NCBI RefSeq assembly: GCF_003610915.1
Contig: NZ_NSDJ01000001.1
Location: forward strand, 2,170,001-2,234,000
DNA from: Rahnella variigena
GTDB taxonomy: Bacteria > Pseudomonadota > Gammaproteobacteria > Enterobacterales > Enterobacteriaceae
Direction: 5' to 3'
DNA: 64,000 bases
Below, piece by piece: positions 7,784 through 16,649 of the stretch. The position numbers were made by a program, and so were the translations under genes. Numbering within the stretch: position 1 is the stretch's first letter; the number at the start of each line of letters is the position of its first letter. A model generated the notes under the pieces. The model had not been told where the DNA came from, searched no databases, and worked only from the letters and a program-made list of their open reading frames with translations.

Positions 7784-9148
7784 TTGAAAATTAAGCGCCC
7801 TCCCAAGAAAATTCCCGTGTCAGAAATCCGCATGGAAAGCTTCGTCATTAACTTTCCATTAGCAAAAGATTTATCAGCAAAGGGAGATTATCTGCATTGG
7901 GATCAGCTCCGGCACCGTTTACCATCAGGAACTGATGAGGAATGTGTCTGGTCATTGTTGAGTATGATCAGACGGGCTGATGGTCAGTTTTTATCATTGA
8001 CGGGTTCTAATGATGCTCAACATGCTTTCATAAAAAATACCCCACTTATTCTCCAAACGTCCTCAATGGTTGACCGTCTGACCACCTCTGGCGGTGAGGC
8101 TGAATTGCTTGAACCTTTAGCGGCATATCAACATCTGCTTGATGAATTGCGTGCGGAGGAATCAATTTCCTCCAGTCAATTGGAAGGCGCCGCGACAACT
8201 AGCCGTGTTGCATTAGAAATGATCAAAGTGAAACGTGCTCCACGTGACGAGAGCGAAAAAATGATCATGGGTAATTTCCACATGATGGAATACGTAAACT
8301 CGCATTGCACTGAAGAAATGAGCATGGAATTTTTGAGAAAATTACATGTTATTGCTGTGGAGGGAATCGATGACGAAAAATATCTCCCGGGAAGATTTCG
8401 ACAATCGAATGATGTCGTCGTTGTTGATACAGAAAATAACGTTATACATACCCCGCCGGATCATACTGAAATAAATCACAGGCTCATTCTGCTGCTTGCA
8501 TGGGCGAATACGCCGCATGAGCGCCTTGAAGGCAAAAATTACTTACATCCGCTGGTAAAGGCATGCATTTTGCATTTCATGGTAGGTTACCTTCATCCGT
8601 TTTATGACGGTAATGGTCGGACTGCAAGGGCGTTCTTTTACTGGTATATGCTGCGTTGCGGGTACAGTGCATTTCGGCATATATCCGTCAGCAAATTACT
8701 AAAAAAAGCGTCCACTGCTTACGCAAAATCTTATTGTTACTCTGAAACGGATGATATGGATCTCACTTATTTCGTTGAGTACCAGTGCAGTATTGTGAGC
8801 AGGTCATTAGGTGAATATGTTGAATATATTCATCATATGATCAAAGTAAGACAGGAACTTGACAGTTTTCTCTATGAATCAGGTCTTGCTGCGGGGCTGA
8901 ACAGTCGTCAGATCAGTCTGCTGAATGTCGCTTTCGCCCGGTCTGGGAATATTTTCACGGTTGCTGAGGTCAGGGAGCGAATGGCTGTTTCAGACAATAC
9001 GGCACGTAAAGACCTCTCTGCGCTGGAGAAATTAGGCCTGTTGAAATCCCATAAAGATGGAAAAGAAACGGTTTACGTATCCCCTAAAACTCTACCACAG
9101 TTAAATAAATGGAATGCTCAAACTGCTCCACGCGGGAGCAGTTGGTAA
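7784..9148 (+). CDS. Fic-domain protein with N-terminal inhibitory motif
   Basis: A 454-aa Fic protein. The catalytic motif HPFYDGNGRTAR is complete (about residues 271-282), so AMP or another nucleotide moiety could be transferred to a target hydroxyl. An inhibitory helix of the [S/T]xxxE[G/N] type is visible as SSSQLEG (about residues 129-135), which places it in the self-inhibited class II. A C-terminal winged helix (about 400-445, VSDNTARKDLSALEKLGLL) is common in this family. The start is TTG 7784, with GAGG six bases upstream; a second TTG at 7772 lacks a site. Its bases look more AT-rich than the neighbours. E. coli has nothing between modC and ybhA, so this is an insertion. The target is unknown. 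Confidence 0.88.
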   Translation: MKIKRPPKKIPVSEIRMESFVINFPLAKDLSAKGDYLHWDQLRHRLPSGTDEECVWSLLSMIRRADGQFLSLTGSNDAQHAFIKNTPLILQTSSMVDRLTTSGGEAELLEPLAAYQHLLDELRAEESISSSQLEGAATTSRVALEMIKVKRAPRDESEKMIMGNFHMMEYVNSHCTEEMSMEFLRKLHVIAVEGIDDEKYLPGRFRQSNDVVVVDTENNVIHTPPDHTEINHRLILLLAWANTPHERLEGKNYLHPLVKACILHFMVGYLHPFYDGNGRTARAFFYWYMLRCGYSAFRHISVSKLLKKASTAYAKSYCYSETDDMDLTYFVEYQCSIVSRSLGEYVEYIHHMIKVRQELDSFLYESGLAAGLNSRQISLLNVAFARSGNIFTVAEVRERMAVSDNTARKDLSALEKLGLLKSHKDGKETVYVSPKTLPQLNKWNAQTAPRGSSW

Positions 9149-9166
9149 TACTCAGAGTCTTATACA

Positions 9167-9430
9167 CTAATACTTAGCGGTTTTATACGCTTCGTAAAGC
9201 GCCAGAACCTGTTCGGCAAACGCATCGTCAATGATATAGAAATAACATTCCGGCACGTTCAGCACGCGGGCGAAATGACACATGGTGTCGAAGTTCGGGC
9301 TGTACGTGCCGCTTTCATATTGAGAAACCCGCGAGCGTGCGGTGCTTTCATCAATACCCGCTAAAACACCTAATTTTTCCTGCGTAAGTTTTGCTTTTGC
9401 TCGTGCTGACTTCAGTCGGTGAGGGATCAT
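9167..9430 (-). CDS. XRE-family HTH regulator
   Basis: An 87-aa protein if started at ATG 9430 (MIPHRLKSARAKAKLTQEKL); an upstream in-frame ATG at 9472 would add 14 residues. It holds a lambda-repressor-like HTH (about residues 8-62) and a short aromatic tail. It is convergent with the Fic gene (18 bases between stop codons) and divergent from the Ner-like gene. A 21-bp palindrome at 9462-9482 sits at its 5' end, as expected for autoregulation. The Shine-Dalgarno is weak for both starts. Target genes are unknown. Confidence 0.8.
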   Translation of the reverse strand: MIPHRLKSARAKAKLTQEKLGVLAGIDESTARSRVSQYESGTYSPNFDTMCHFARVLNVPECYFYIIDDAFAEQVLALYEAYKTAKY

Positions 9431-9461
9431 AGCCAATAACCATAAAAACTGTATTGACGTT

Positions 9462-9482
9462 ATGTTAAGCATCCCTTAACAT
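9462..9482. promoter_or_regulatory. Candidate operator of the XRE regulator
   Basis: ATGTTAAG-N5-CTTAACAT has perfect 8-bp arms and lies between the divergent XRE and Ner-like genes, overlapping the alternative upstream start of the XRE gene. The binding protein is inferred. Confidence 0.55.
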
Positions 9483-9568
9483 CATTGTTGTTTAGAGTTA
9501 CTGAACGTTGTAACCGAAAAGTGTAGTGCAGATTTCTGAAGGCTGTATCAATCACGAAAGGAAGAACG

Positions 9569-9862
9569 ATGAAAATGGGAAATGACTGGCATCCCGCAGA
9601 TATTATTGCCGGATTACGTAAGAAAAGAACCACACTGGCCGCCGTATCACGCAAGGCAGGACTGGGGTCTTCAACGCTGGCAAACGCGCTGGCACGTCCC
9701 TGGGCAAAAGGTGAAATGCTGATTGCGCAGGCGCTCGGTGTTCCGCCGTCAAGCATCTGGCCAAGCCGTTACTTCGACGAGAAGAACTGTCGGATCCTCC
9801 GTTCTGTCAGACCGGCGAAGGTGAAAGTGGTGAAAGTAGAGAAAGCAGAGCAAGAAGAATAA
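9569..9862 (+). CDS. Ner/Nlp-family DNA-binding protein (SfsB-like)
   Basis: A 97-aa protein. DWHPADIIAGLRKKRTTLAA, then SRKAGLGSSTLANALARPW and ALGVPPSSIWPSRYF, is the typical Nlp/Ner winged HTH also found in E. coli SfsB and phage Mu Ner. The C-terminal 20 residues are Lys/Val/Glu rich. GGAAGAACG precedes the ATG. It is divergent from the XRE gene. The family usually acts as a small repressor or as a CRP-like co-activator of sugar genes; its role here is unknown. No other phage genes are near. Confidence 0.85.
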   Translation: MKMGNDWHPADIIAGLRKKRTTLAAVSRKAGLGSSTLANALARPWAKGEMLIAQALGVPPSSIWPSRYFDEKNCRILRSVRPAKVKVVKVEKAEQEE

Positions 9863-9885
9863 CCCATGTCCGGGTCAGAAGAATA

Positions 9886-9915
9886 ACGCCTTCCCTGTAA
9901 GACATGGGAAGGCGT
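9886..9915 (-). terminator. Terminator of ybhA
   Basis: ACGCCTTCCC (9886-9895) pairs perfectly with GGGAAGGCGT (9906-9915). Only the minus-strand reading is followed by a T-rich stretch (TTATTCTTCT), so it serves the leftward ybhA gene. Confidence 0.75.
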
Positions 9916-9925
9916 GCAACGCTCA

Positions 9926-10747
9926 TCAGTTCAGCACTTTACTGCGGATAACGTCTGCAATTCCTGGCGTTTCATGGTCACCGATGACCAGCGCCGCGCG
10001 CTCTTTGATAGCATCCGCCGCATTGCCCATCGCCACACCCAGACCGACATTTTCCAGCATGCTCAGGTCATTGTAGTTATCACCAAACGCGACCACATCC
10101 TGCATGCTCATGCCCTGAGATTCGACCCATTCCTGCAAACGACGGCCTTTGCTGTTGCCGCCTTTGGCGACGTCCACCTGATCGTGCCACGACCATTCGC
10201 ACGCCAGACCCAGCTCGTTTTCCACCTGCGCGGCAAAAGTATGCAATGCATCGAGATCCTGATGGGAAGTCGCGAATTTCCAGATGGACTGCGCTTCATC
10301 AGCCGCCTCGCGCAAGCTGTTAACCTGAATAATGTTCGGGCGCTGATTTTCCGGCAGGGTTTGTCCCCAGGCGATAGAACGGCTCACATGGCCGCTGGGT
10401 TGCTGATACAGCATGGCGTCATCGACATACAACAAACCGTGAATACCGTGATACTCCAGCAGGTCGATCACTTTTTTGGCTTTCACACTGTCGAGTGGAT
10501 CAGACGTTAAGACCTTACGTGCCTGATAATCATACAAATACGTGCCATTACAGCAGATAGCAGGTGTATCGAGCTGCAATGCCTGATAAAACGGATGTAT
10601 CGCCACATGATGACGTCCGGTGACCACGACCACTTTGACACCCTGTGCGCGGGCATCAGCCAGAGCGGCAAGGGATTCAGGAAGGATACGTTTTTGGCGG
10701 TCCAGCAGTGTACCGTCGAGATCGAGCGCGATAATGCGATAAGTCAT
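9926..10747 (-). CDS. ybhA: YbhA, HAD-family sugar/pyridoxal phosphate phosphatase
   Basis: A 273-aa HAD (Cof-type) phosphatase, close to E. coli YbhA (272 aa). Motif I is IALDLDGTLLDR (nucleophile Asp near residue 9), motif II VTGRHH, motif III the Lys of GGNSKGRRL, and motif IV VAFGDNYNDLSML. YbhA hydrolyses pyridoxal phosphate and several sugar phosphates. It is divergent from pgl, and that pairing is kept from E. coli. Confidence 0.93.
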   Translation of the reverse strand: MTYRIIALDLDGTLLDRQKRILPESLAALADARAQGVKVVVVTGRHHVAIHPFYQALQLDTPAICCNGTYLYDYQARKVLTSDPLDSVKAKKVIDLLEYHGIHGLLYVDDAMLYQQPSGHVSRSIAWGQTLPENQRPNIIQVNSLREAADEAQSIWKFATSHQDLDALHTFAAQVENELGLACEWSWHDQVDVAKGGNSKGRRLQEWVESQGMSMQDVVAFGDNYNDLSMLENVGLGVAMGNAADAIKERAALVIGDHETPGIADVIRSKVLN

Positions 10748-10885
10748 GAGCAGTCCGTCGTAAGTGAAGGAGGATCGGGGAAATTATCGCCATATTACCT
10801 TTTTTAGCCTGCTAATTAAACCGCGCTTCCGGCACTAAAGGTGCCGCCAGAGCGTTGGGGAATCGTGTTAACCTGAGCTACGCTT

Positions 10886-11086
10886 AATACCCGGCATATT
10901 TCAAGTTGCAGATGCGTTGGCTGCGCTCGCTCACCCGAATCACTTACTATAGTAAGCTCATCGGGATTAATGAGCCTCGTCCCTGAGGCTCACCCTGCGG
11001 GCCAGCGCAAGCGCTGTTCAAATCGGTTCCTGACCGATTTGTCTCTCGTTTGCCGCCTTCCTGCAACTCGAACTATTTTGGGTATT
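10886..11086. repeat. ERIC element with internal insertion
   Basis: Ends are AATACCC and GGGTATT. The inner stretch CGCTCACCCGAATCACTTAC and AGTAAGCTCATCGGGATT follow the ERIC consensus. At 201 bp it is about 75 bp longer than the copy at 44421-44546; the extra part forms hairpins (GAGCCTC/GAGGCTC and AAATCGGT/ACCGATTT). It ends 20 bases before the pgl ribosome site, so it is part of the pgl upstream region. Confidence 0.88.
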
Positions 11087-11117
11087 ACAACTATTTGATT
11101 CTTAATAAGGAGATGTG

Positions 11118-12116
11118 ATGAAGCAAGTTGTCTACGTTGCCAGCCCTGAGAGCCAGCAAATCCACGCTTTTCGTCTGGCGGACGATGGTGAGCTGAGCCT
11201 GCTGCAAACGGTTGAAGTTCCGGGACAGGTTCAGCCGATGGTTATTCATCCTGATGGTCATCGCTTGTACGTCGGCGTTCGCCCTGAATTTGGCGTGCTG
11301 ACTTACCACATTGATGGTGAAGGCAAACTGGAAGAGGGTGCGATGGCGCCATTACCGGGCAGTCCGACGCATCTGGGCATCGATCTGCAAGGGCGTTTTG
11401 TGTTCTCGGCTTCTTACAGCTTCAACAATGTCAGCATTCATCCTTTGAATGAAAAAGGTCACGCGCTGGCACCGGTTCAGGTTCTTGAAAATATTCAGGC
11501 GCCGCATTCTGCCAACATCGACCCAACCAACCATCTGCTGATGATCCCTGCGCTTAAAGAAGACCGCATCCGCCAGTTTGATTTCAGCGTGAAAGGTGAG
11601 GCGACACCGCATGCTTCCGCTGAGCTGAAAACGGCAGAAGGTGCCGGTCCGCGCCATATGGCATTCCACCCGAATCATCATTTTGCCTACTGTGTGAATG
11701 AGCTGAACAGCAGTGTGGATGTGTATCAGAAAGATGTCGCCAGCGGCGAATATCGTCAGGTGCAGACGCTGGGCATTATGCCGGCTGATTTCACCGGGAC
11801 CTGCTGGGCAGCCGATTTGCACATCACGCCTGACGGTAAATATCTCTACGCTTCCGACCGTACCGCGAGCCTGATTTCCATCATGACCGTCTCCGCGGAT
11901 GGCAGCGAACTGGAGCTGGTCGGGCATCACGCCACTCAGACACAGCCGCGCGGTTTTAATATCGATCATTCCGGTCAGTACGTGATCACTGCCGGTCAGA
12001 AATCTGATGCGATTGAAGTGGCGAAAATTGATCCGAAAAACGGTCAGCTGACGACGCTCAAAACCTACCCGGTGGGCAAAGGCGCGATGTGGGTAAGCGT
12101 TCTGGAAATTAATTAA
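11118..12116 (+). CDS. pgl: 6-phosphogluconolactonase
   Basis: A 332-aa seven-bladed beta-propeller lactonase, matching E. coli Pgl (331 aa) from [18 protein letters not shown] onward. Conserved patches include [33 protein letters not shown] and [20 protein letters not shown]. It hydrolyses 6-phosphogluconolactone in the oxidative pentose phosphate pathway. The ATG at 11118 has AAGGAG five bases upstream; a GTG at 11115 is less likely. An ERIC element lies immediately upstream. Confidence 0.96.
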   Translation: MKQVVYVASPESQQIHAFRLADDGELSLLQTVEVPGQVQPMVIHPDGHRLYVGVRPEFGVLTYHIDGEGKLEEGAMAPLPGSPTHLGIDLQGRFVFSASYSFNNVSIHPLNEKGHALAPVQVLENIQAPHSANIDPTNHLLMIPALKEDRIRQFDFSVKGEATPHASAELKTAEGAGPRHMAFHPNHHFAYCVNELNSSVDVYQKDVASGEYRQVQTLGIMPADFTGTCWAADLHITPDGKYLYASDRTASLISIMTVSADGSELELVGHHATQTQPRGFNIDHSGQYVITAGQKSDAIEVAKIDPKNGQLTTLKTYPVGKGAMWVSVLEIN

Positions 12117-12192
12117 TCACGCTGAGTTACTGGTCAGTTTTTCTCATGTTTACTTTTCAGCTGATCAATAATCCCGCCATGATATTATGATC

Positions 12193-12220
12193 AAGCCTCT
12201 GTATTAAGGGGCTTTTTTAT
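12193..12220 (+). terminator. Terminator of pgl
   Basis: AAGCCTCT (12193-12200) pairs with AGGGGCTT (12207-12214), one G-T wobble, followed by a run of T. Confidence 0.75.
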
Positions 12221-12267
12221 TGCCTGATGCTTCTCACCAATAGTTAAGAATAATTTCCAATTTCCAC

Positions 12268-12294
12268 TAAATGTTATTCCGCACTGGTCGATAA
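12268..12294 (+). promoter_or_regulatory. Sigma-28 (FliA) promoter of the chemoreceptor gene
   Basis: TAAA (12268-12271), a 15-base spacer and GTCGATAA (12287-12294) match the flagellar sigma-28 consensus TAAA-N15-GCCGATAA with one mismatch. It lies 78 bases before the start codon of the chemoreceptor. Confidence 0.85.
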
Positions 12295-12371
12295 CTCTCC
12301 CGTATTTCACTCATTCTTCGGTGGCATCTGCCGCTTCAGAGTCAGTCCTTTTGGAAATCAGGGAGAAGAAA

Positions 12372-13883
12372 ATGAATGTACTTTCAGGGATCGCTGGCCG
12401 GGTTCGCCACGCCACCATCGCTCACAAGCTCGGCGCAGGCTTTGCGCTGGTGCTGCTACTGGGATCCTCAATCGCTTTATCCGGTATTTACCATCTCACC
12501 AGCATCAATCAACGCGCCGAAAAATCCACGCTGCTTAAAAGCATGAACGACCTGCTAAACGAGGCCAAATTTTCACGGCTTTCCTACATGGCCAGCAAAG
12601 ACACGAAATTTGTTGAAGAAAACCATCTGGCGCTGGATAAACTCGACACCGTCCGCGCCGATGTTGCGGCACATTCCTGGGCCAGCGGCGACCAGATGCT
12701 GGTGGATGCCATGCCGGATAACATCCGCCGTTATCGGGAAAGCTGGCAGCAGACGCTTAATCCGCCCGCAGGCAGTGATCCGCAGCAGATAAGCGCACAA
12801 CTTGCCGCCGCGGGACTGGCGCTGACTTCTGCGTCGAACACCTTGCTGAATCATGAAATGACCAACCTTAACCATGAAGTAAGCCGTACCATTTCGGAGA
12901 TGCTGGCGATTATTGTGGCGACCATTATTGCCGGGGCGCTGATTTCGTGGCGCATGACACGTCAGCTGACACTGCCGCTGCGCCGCACGCTGCAAACCGC
13001 CGAGCGTATTGCCGCCGGGGATTTATCAACCCACGCCTCCAGCCATAGCTTTGACGAAGTCGGACAGTTGAGCCGCGCTATCGAAACCATGAACCAGAAC
13101 CTGCACGGCATTATCGGCGATATCCGCGAAGGCGTGATGCAGGTGACACGCGCCTCAGGCGAAATTGCAGCGGGCAATATTGACCTGTCCGCACGCACCG
13201 AAGAACAGGCTGCCGCGCTCGGGCAAACGGCGGCGAGTATGGAGCAACTGACGTCCACGGTGAAACAGAACGCCGACAATGCCACTCAGGCCAGCCAGCT
13301 GGCGTCTGATGCCGCAAACACTGCCGCTCGCGGTGGCAAGCTGGTGGGGGATGTCGTCGGTGTGATGAAAGAAATTACCGTCAGCTCGAAACAGATTTCG
13401 GAAATCACCACCGTCATCAACAGCATCGCTTTCCAGACCAACATTCTGGCGCTGAATGCGGCCGTCGAAGCGGCGAGGGCAGGCGAGCAGGGGCGCGGAT
13501 TCGCCGTCGTCGCCAGTGAAGTCCGCAGCCTTGCACAGCGCAGCGGTCAGGCAGCGAAAGAAATTGAAGGCCTGATCGGTAAATCAGTCGCCAACGTGAC
13601 CAGCGGTTCGCAGCTGGTCGCAAAAGCCGGTGACACGATGGAAGAAATTGTCGGTTCAGTCCGCCACGTCACGCAGATCATTCATGAGATTGCCTCGGCC
13701 TCTGACGAGCAAAGCCGGGGCATCAGTCAGATTGCGCTGGCAGTGGCAGAAATGGATACCGTGACGCAGCAAAACTCTGCGCTGGTTCAGCAGTCAGCCA
13801 GTGCGGCGGCCTCGCTCGATGAACAGGCGGTGAATCTGGAACGCACCGTGTCGGTATTCCGTCTGGGAAATGAAGCGCTCTGA
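12372..13883 (+). CDS. Methyl-accepting chemotaxis protein
   Basis: A 503-aa chemoreceptor. One membrane span lies at about residues 20-40, a periplasmic four-helix-type sensor follows to about 170, a second span ([17 protein letters not shown]) at about 175-195, then HAMP and a long signalling coiled coil with the hairpin tip [20 protein letters not shown]. It relays ligand binding to CheA/CheW. The ATG at 12372 has GGGAG at six bases; the frame runs back to 12321. The C-terminus ends VFRLGNEAL and lacks the NWETF-type CheR/CheB tether. It is driven by a sigma-28 promoter, and so belongs to the motility regulon. The ligand cannot be told from sequence. Confidence 0.94.
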   Translation: MNVLSGIAGRVRHATIAHKLGAGFALVLLLGSSIALSGIYHLTSINQRAEKSTLLKSMNDLLNEAKFSRLSYMASKDTKFVEENHLALDKLDTVRADVAAHSWASGDQMLVDAMPDNIRRYRESWQQTLNPPAGSDPQQISAQLAAAGLALTSASNTLLNHEMTNLNHEVSRTISEMLAIIVATIIAGALISWRMTRQLTLPLRRTLQTAERIAAGDLSTHASSHSFDEVGQLSRAIETMNQNLHGIIGDIREGVMQVTRASGEIAAGNIDLSARTEEQAAALGQTAASMEQLTSTVKQNADNATQASQLASDAANTAARGGKLVGDVVGVMKEITVSSKQISEITTVINSIAFQTNILALNAAVEAARAGEQGRGFAVVASEVRSLAQRSGQAAKEIEGLIGKSVANVTSGSQLVAKAGDTMEEIVGSVRHVTQIIHEIASASDEQSRGISQIALAVAEMDTVTQQNSALVQQSASAAASLDEQAVNLERTVSVFRLGNEAL

Positions 13884-13910
13884 AGTAGTTGCGAAACCCG
13901 ATCCGCAGAA

Positions 13911-13945
13911 CGAAAAAAAACCGCCGGAGTTAATCCCGGCGGTTC
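13911..13945. terminator. Bidirectional terminator, chemoreceptor / ybhC
   Basis: AACCGCCGG (13919-13927) pairs with CCGGCGGTT (13936-13944). Eight A precede it on the plus strand, giving a strong T-run for the leftward ybhC gene; the plus-strand side is weaker. Confidence 0.88.
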
Positions 13946-13977
13946 TTCATCATGTTAAATCACAACCTCAGACGACA

Positions 13978-15258
13978 TTACTTCGCAGGCTGAGTCAGCA
14001 CATTGTTGTACTGCCACAGGCGGTTGAAGTCGGTATCGTTCAGATTACGCTGTTGTTTCTCATCTTTCGGCACGTTGCCTGTAAACGGCTGGCCGGAGAA
14101 GACGGAAGCGCCCCACGGGTTCATCTGGTCATAGCTGTTGTCGAAGCTGCTGTCGCGGATCACCAGCTGGCTGCTCGCGCCGTCAGCATCCCACGCACGA
14201 CCCATTTTTGCTTTCGCTGCCTGCTCGAAACCACGGTCACCGGTCAGGTTGCTGTCGATCACCAGGAAACCGTATGGTGCGGTTGCCGGCGTATTCGGTG
14301 CGAAGATGGACGCCTGTTTCACGCCACGGCTGCTGACAGTGTGGAATTCAACGTGATCGAACACCGCATTGGCGCGACCAAACACGTAATCCACATCACC
14401 GACGATCAGGCTGTTATGCACGTAAACGCGGCTGTAACGGCTGTTGTCAGTCTGATTGTGGATATTGGCGGTGTTGGCCATAAAGGTATTCTGGCGGCCA
14501 ATCAGGCGCACGTTATCCAGAATGATGTTATCTCCGTCGGTGCGCAGTGCCACAGCGGAGTGATCACCGGCATCCACGGTATCAAGCAGGGAATTACCAA
14601 TGGTCAGATTCTGCAATTGCAGGCTGCTGCTCTGTGACCACACAGTCGCGGTACAACCGGTGCCGATGGTTTCAGTGGTCAGCGTTGCGCAGTTCTGGAA
14701 CATATAGAATGCGCGATCACCTGGCAGGAACTGACCGGCAGGGCTGACGGTTGAACGGTAAACGGCTGGCGCTGCTGACGCTTCCAGGCCTTGGGCCAGG
14801 GTCACATCAGCGGAGCTGTTGCCGGCACCGAACAGGGTGATGGGTGGTGCGCCAGCAGGAATGTAAACCGCGCCGTTATAGGTGCCCGGCAGGATTTTAA
14901 TGAAGATACGTTCGCCGTGGTTACGCACTGCCAGCGCGGCATTGACTGCCTGCTGAACGTTGGCATAAGCCGCACCGTCGGTGCCTAACTGCGGGCCGAC
15001 CACGAAGTCGGTTTTCGCGCCGTCAGTGCTTGCCAGTTTAGGGAACCAGCCCTGCTGCTGAACCTGCAAAGAAGGGCCGCCAAAGGCCAGGTAATTTTTC
15101 GCTGTAAAGTTGGCCGCTTCGTCCGCAGATAACACGGGCAGTGACGCGGTGCCCGGAGCAACCTGGCTGGATAAGCCTTGATGGCTGCTGCTACATGCCG
15201 CCAGGATCAGGCTGGCAGACAACATAGCGCACGCGCGCGACAGGGTGGAAATTTTCAC
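13978..15258 (-). CDS. ybhC: YbhC-like pectinesterase-family lipoprotein
   Basis: A 426-aa protein, E. coli YbhC being 427 aa. A lipoprotein signal peptide ends in the lipobox LAACSSS, so it is membrane anchored, probably in the outer membrane. The remainder is a right-handed beta-helix of the pectin methylesterase family. Of the usual catalytic elements, QDT is replaced by QNT (GRQNTF), while the Asp of GDVDYVFGR and the Arg-Trp of GRAWDADG remain. E. coli YbhC is described as a thioesterase/pectinesterase homologue with unclear activity. It ends in a strong terminator shared with the chemoreceptor gene. Confidence 0.9.
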   Translation of the reverse strand: MKISTLSRACAMLSASLILAACSSSHQGLSSQVAPGTASLPVLSADEAANFTAKNYLAFGGPSLQVQQQGWFPKLASTDGAKTDFVVGPQLGTDGAAYANVQQAVNAALAVRNHGERIFIKILPGTYNGAVYIPAGAPPITLFGAGNSSADVTLAQGLEASAAPAVYRSTVSPAGQFLPGDRAFYMFQNCATLTTETIGTGCTATVWSQSSSLQLQNLTIGNSLLDTVDAGDHSAVALRTDGDNIILDNVRLIGRQNTFMANTANIHNQTDNSRYSRVYVHNSLIVGDVDYVFGRANAVFDHVEFHTVSSRGVKQASIFAPNTPATAPYGFLVIDSNLTGDRGFEQAAKAKMGRAWDADGASSQLVIRDSSFDNSYDQMNPWGASVFSGQPFTGNVPKDEKQQRNLNDTDFNRLWQYNNVLTQPAK

Positions 15259-15380
15259 TGTGACTGACTCCTTGATGAAGAAGATTGTTCTTTTTTTTCA
15301 ATGTTGCGGTCATCGCCGCAATAAAAAAACGGTGGCCAGTAAAACTGACCACCTTTTCTGCGTCTTTTATACCACAGGAA

Positions 15381-15863
15381 TCAGCTGTATATCACTGTCA
15401 GTGATGCTTTGCCGAGAGTATGGAAATGCACATTGAAGCCGAGATAAGCGCCGCTGGCATTTTCATCCACTTCAAGCGTTTCTGTATCGATGGCGTATAC
15501 GGTGAAGTGATAGTGATGGTGTTCGCCCTGCGGAGGTGCTGCGCCGCCATAACCGGCTTTGCCAAAATCGGTGCGGGTCTGTACGGCACCGGCAGGTAAA
15601 CCGCCTTTACCGGAGCCCGCGCCTTGCGGCAATTCGGTGACGTCAGCCGGAATATTCGCCACGCCCCAGTGCCACCAGCCTGAGCCGGTAGGAGCATCGG
15701 GGTCATAAACGGTTATCACAAAACTTTTGGTGCCTTCCGGAGCGCCGGACCAGGCCAGATGCGGCGACAGGTTGTCGCCGTTGTAGCCCATGCCGTTAAA
15801 AACCTGCGTTTCCGGCATTTTTTCGCCATCGCGCAAATCATTACTGGTCAGTGTAAATGCCAT
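15381..15863 (-). CDS. ybhB: YbhB, PEBP-family protein
   Basis: A 160-aa phosphatidylethanolamine-binding-like protein, strongly similar to E. coli YbhB (158 aa). Conserved ligand-pocket segments are YDPDAPTGSGWWHWGVANIP and TDFGKAGYGGAAPPQGEHHH. The family is related to Raf kinase inhibitor; its bacterial role is uncertain. It shares direction with ybhC downstream and the DJ-1 gene upstream (36-base gap), which suggests one unit. Confidence 0.92.
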   Translation of the reverse strand: MAFTLTSNDLRDGEKMPETQVFNGMGYNGDNLSPHLAWSGAPEGTKSFVITVYDPDAPTGSGWWHWGVANIPADVTELPQGAGSGKGGLPAGAVQTRTDFGKAGYGGAAPPQGEHHHYHFTVYAIDTETLEVDENASGAYLGFNVHFHTLGKASLTVIYS

Positions 15864-15899
15864 AAAATCCTCATCTTTTGGTGAACGGTTACCCGCAGA

Positions 15900-16592
15900 T
15901 TACTTACTGATTTCAGCCCCGCCCAGCATTTTCAGCAAGGCCTGTGCGACCGCTTTGGAGGAGGCGGGATTCTGGCCGGTAATCAGCTTGCCGTCGGTGA
16001 TGGCATAAGAACGCCAGTCTGCGGCTTTGCTGTAATCACCGCCATTTTTCTTAAGTTCATCCTCGACAAGGAAGGGCACGATATCGGTCAGGCCGACGCC
16101 GTCTTCTTCGCTGTTACTAAAACCGGTCACGCGTTTGTCTTTGACCAGCGGCGTGCCATCAATCAGGACATTGCGCAAAACACCCGGCGCATGACAGACG
16201 GCAGAAACCGGTTTGCCGGCCTTCCAGAACGCCTCGATCAGCGCAATAGAATCCGCATCTTCCGCCAGATCCCACAACGGCCCGTGACCGCCGGGATAGA
16301 AAACGGCATCAAAGTCATCAGCACTGATGTCACTGAGTTTCACGGTATTTGCCAGCGCCTGTCTGGCGTTGTCATCCTTGTGAAAACGCGCCGTGGTTTC
16401 CGTCTGGGCATCCGGCTCAGAGCTTTTGGGATCCAGCGGCGGTTGCCCGCCTTTGGGTGAGGCCAGTGTCAGTTCAGCGCCTGCATCCAGAAACTCATAA
16501 TACGGCGCGGTAAATTCTTCGAGCCAGAAACCTGTTTTCTTACCGGTTTCGCCGAGCTTATCGTGTGATGTCAATACAATCAGTAATTTCAT
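15900..16592 (-). CDS. DJ-1/PfpI-family protein (Hsp31-like)
   Basis: A 230-aa class I glutamine-amidotransferase-like protein. The nucleophile elbow is AVCHAPG with Cys133-His134, and the acidic partner is in GFWLEEFTAP near residue 25. This layout is that of Hsp31-type glyoxalase III/chaperone proteins rather than true amidotransferases. A glyoxalase or protein-repair role is inferred from the family. It lies between curA and ybhB on the same strand. Confidence 0.85.
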   Translation of the reverse strand: MKLLIVLTSHDKLGETGKKTGFWLEEFTAPYYEFLDAGAELTLASPKGGQPPLDPKSSEPDAQTETTARFHKDDNARQALANTVKLSDISADDFDAVFYPGGHGPLWDLAEDADSIALIEAFWKAGKPVSAVCHAPGVLRNVLIDGTPLVKDKRVTGFSNSEEDGVGLTDIVPFLVEDELKKNGGDYSKAADWRSYAITDGKLITGQNPASSKAVAQALLKMLGGAEISK

Positions 16593-16649
16593 GTTACCTC
16601 CTGTGGACGTCGTCAGCTGAAGTTGTCGTCAGCTGACGTTAAAGAGAGA

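Noticed and set aside
9167..9862. Prophage remnant suggested by XRE plus Ner-like genes
   Set aside because: No integrase, structural gene, att repeat or tRNA is present; two small HTH genes alone do not support a prophage.
10886..11086. CRISPR-like or tRNA-like structure suggested by multiple hairpins
   Set aside because: The ends and the core match ERIC; there are no regularly spaced direct repeats.
13870..14637. 255-codon open frame on the plus strand
   Set aside because: It lies entirely antisense to the well-supported ybhC gene after the terminator, has no ribosome site and no recognisable domain.
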